Shown: one piece after another, positions 63,099-64,000 of the stretch | Layout of the letters: each line of letters begins with the position of its first letter | How positions within the stretch are numbered: the first letter of the stretch is position 1 | Assembly (NCBI GenBank): GCA_963681505.1 | Contig: OY811972.1 | Coordinates: 2,082,163-2,146,162 of the forward strand | Direction: 5' to 3' | Length of the DNA: 64,000 nt | Source of the DNA: Eunapius fragilis | Lineage: Eukaryota > Porifera > Demospongiae > Spongillida > Spongillidae | Made by a program: the position numbers and the translations under genes | The notes under the pieces: model-generated | What the model was told of the DNA's origin: nothing | The model's database searches: none | What the model saw: the letters and a program-made list of their open reading frames with translations, nothing else

Positions 63099-64000
63099 CT
63101 TGTGTTTCTTCCTGCCATACAGTATGCCTGGTGGTAAGGTCCCTGTTACATGAACAATGTTCACAATTTGCTATACCTGGATCTTCCTCATAAGGTATGG
63201 CTACACCATTGCAAGACTGGGTAGTGCACATAAAACCATCTTTCAAGTCCTTACAACTGTTATAATTAAGAAGCTCAGCACTATGCTGTATACCATCATG
63301 GATAAGCTTTCTAATCCTAGGGCATGCTTTGGTGCTGTCTCCATCAGTAAGGTGCACCTCTATGTAGGTCACGGAATCAACTATGGTGAATTTAGCAGGA
63401 AACTTGCTATGCTTAAAAGAAACACAATTTCGATAAAGACAAGTTGGGACTTTATTACTCTTATTCTCAACCAAAGTGCATTCCTTCTGCTGAAGGAAAG
63501 CTACCAAGAAACTGAATACCCCATATGGTACACATTCATTCGGAAAACAGACAAGAAGTGGATCAACCTTGTCGTGTTCTATAGAGATATTATCAGGACT
63601 CAGTGGATTCAAAAGAGCTGGCATCAAGAAGTCACCATTTCCCAAGGAAACCATAATACAGCAATAACACATAAGATCTGCAAACTGCTCAACAGTAAAA
63701 ATTCCATCAAAGAAATGCCTTTTTAAAATTGTATGGGAGAGAAATTCATGACTAACTATTGCGTGATCCCTAAACTTAACACACCAATCATTTTTCACAC
63801 CTTCACTACAAAAGGACTGTTGTAAATCATTACCCAAAAGCTCATGTTTACACTGGACTAAATCTGTGATGATCCTCAGGATGACCTGAGGATCAGAGAA
63901 CACTACCTCCCTAAGACCTGGTACATTATGGTACCACAGGAAGAGGTTATACTTGACCATGTGGCGAAGAGCTGCCTCCAAACCTTTCTCATCAATACCT
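63099..64000 (-). CDS. COR-like/winged-helix region exon of a Death-domain gene (partial)
   Basis: A minus exon open from the window edge to a GTATGT donor at 63,098 (at least 300 codons). It begins GIDEKGLEAALRHMVKYNLF, followed by PGLREVVFSDPQVILRIITD, KFRDHAIVSHEFLSH, GIFTVEQFADLMCYCCIMV and DFLMPALLNP. The succession 'helix, VVFSDPQVI, short helix, G-F-xx-E, FLMPALL' resembles the winged-helix COR part of ROCO-type or related GTPase/Death proteins; this is from memory of the family. A later Cys-rich part (CTTQSCNGVA, CEHCSCNRD) may bind metal. No GTPase domain is visible; it would be upstream, beyond 64,000. Likely cytosolic signalling. Confidence 0.6.

Noticed and set aside
63157-63726. 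Plus-strand 189-codon gene
   Set aside because: Antisense of the COR-like exon, which has the recognisable sequence pattern.

Overview
This window is eukaryotic. It has split genes with canonical GT/AG introns, long introns, extracellular modules (SRCR, Ig), Death domains, and a dense load of LTR retrotransposons, LINE remnants, DNA transposons, foldback elements and satellites. SRCR/Ig receptors together with Death-domain genes suggest a marine invertebrate, most likely a demosponge. That placement is inference; no rRNA or mitochondrial marker is present.

Layout. (1) 1-20,178, minus strand: one large receptor gene I could model almost completely. It has a signal-peptide exon (20,124-20,178), seven SRCR domains each cut by an intron (14,810 down to 4,708), Ig-like exons and one unassigned extracellular exon (4,636-3,128), a membrane-proximal/transmembrane exon (1,797-2,188) and a tyrosine-motif cytoplasmic tail running off the left edge (1-82). 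Nearly all its introns are phase 1. The introns hold foldback elements, a TTAA-flanked palindromic element, a hAT element with an 8-bp target duplication, and a LINE remnant. (2) 20-30 kb: gene-poor DNA with decayed Ty3/Gypsy fragments, palindromes and two more foldback elements. (3) 30.1-36.0 kb: a second, rearranged copy of the receptor 3' half. A 3.3-kb segment is inverted inside it, so it is a pseudogene. (4) 36-39 kb: minisatellites, exon-like fragments and a two-exon coiled-coil/Death gene. (5) 39,937-45,868: an intact BEL/Pao retrotransposon with identical 133-bp LTRs, a tRNA-Tyr primer site, a 5-bp target duplication and one 1,861-codon ORF. (6) 46.9-48.1 kb: a broken piggyBac-type transposase. 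(7) 48.2-49.9 kb: a third, truncated receptor copy whose intron carries telomere-like repeats. (8) 49,975-59,415: a 13-bp satellite split by a Gmr1-like Ty3/Gypsy element (order gag-PR-IN-RT-RH). Its 3' LTR is split by a TIR element, which is itself split by a 5'-truncated LINE with a restriction-like endonuclease. That is four nested levels. (9) 59.4-64 kb: minisatellites, a fragment of a membrane receptor (+), and the 3' part of a Death-domain gene with a COR-like region (-) that continues past the right edge.

How the parts relate. The three receptor blocks share the same tail exon, intron and TM exon, so the locus grew by segmental duplication. Two copies have since been broken, one by inversion and one by a 14-nt deletion plus a satellite junction. 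The receptor tail motifs and the two Death-domain genes would fit a signalling or innate-recognition neighbourhood, but no functional link is shown by the sequence.
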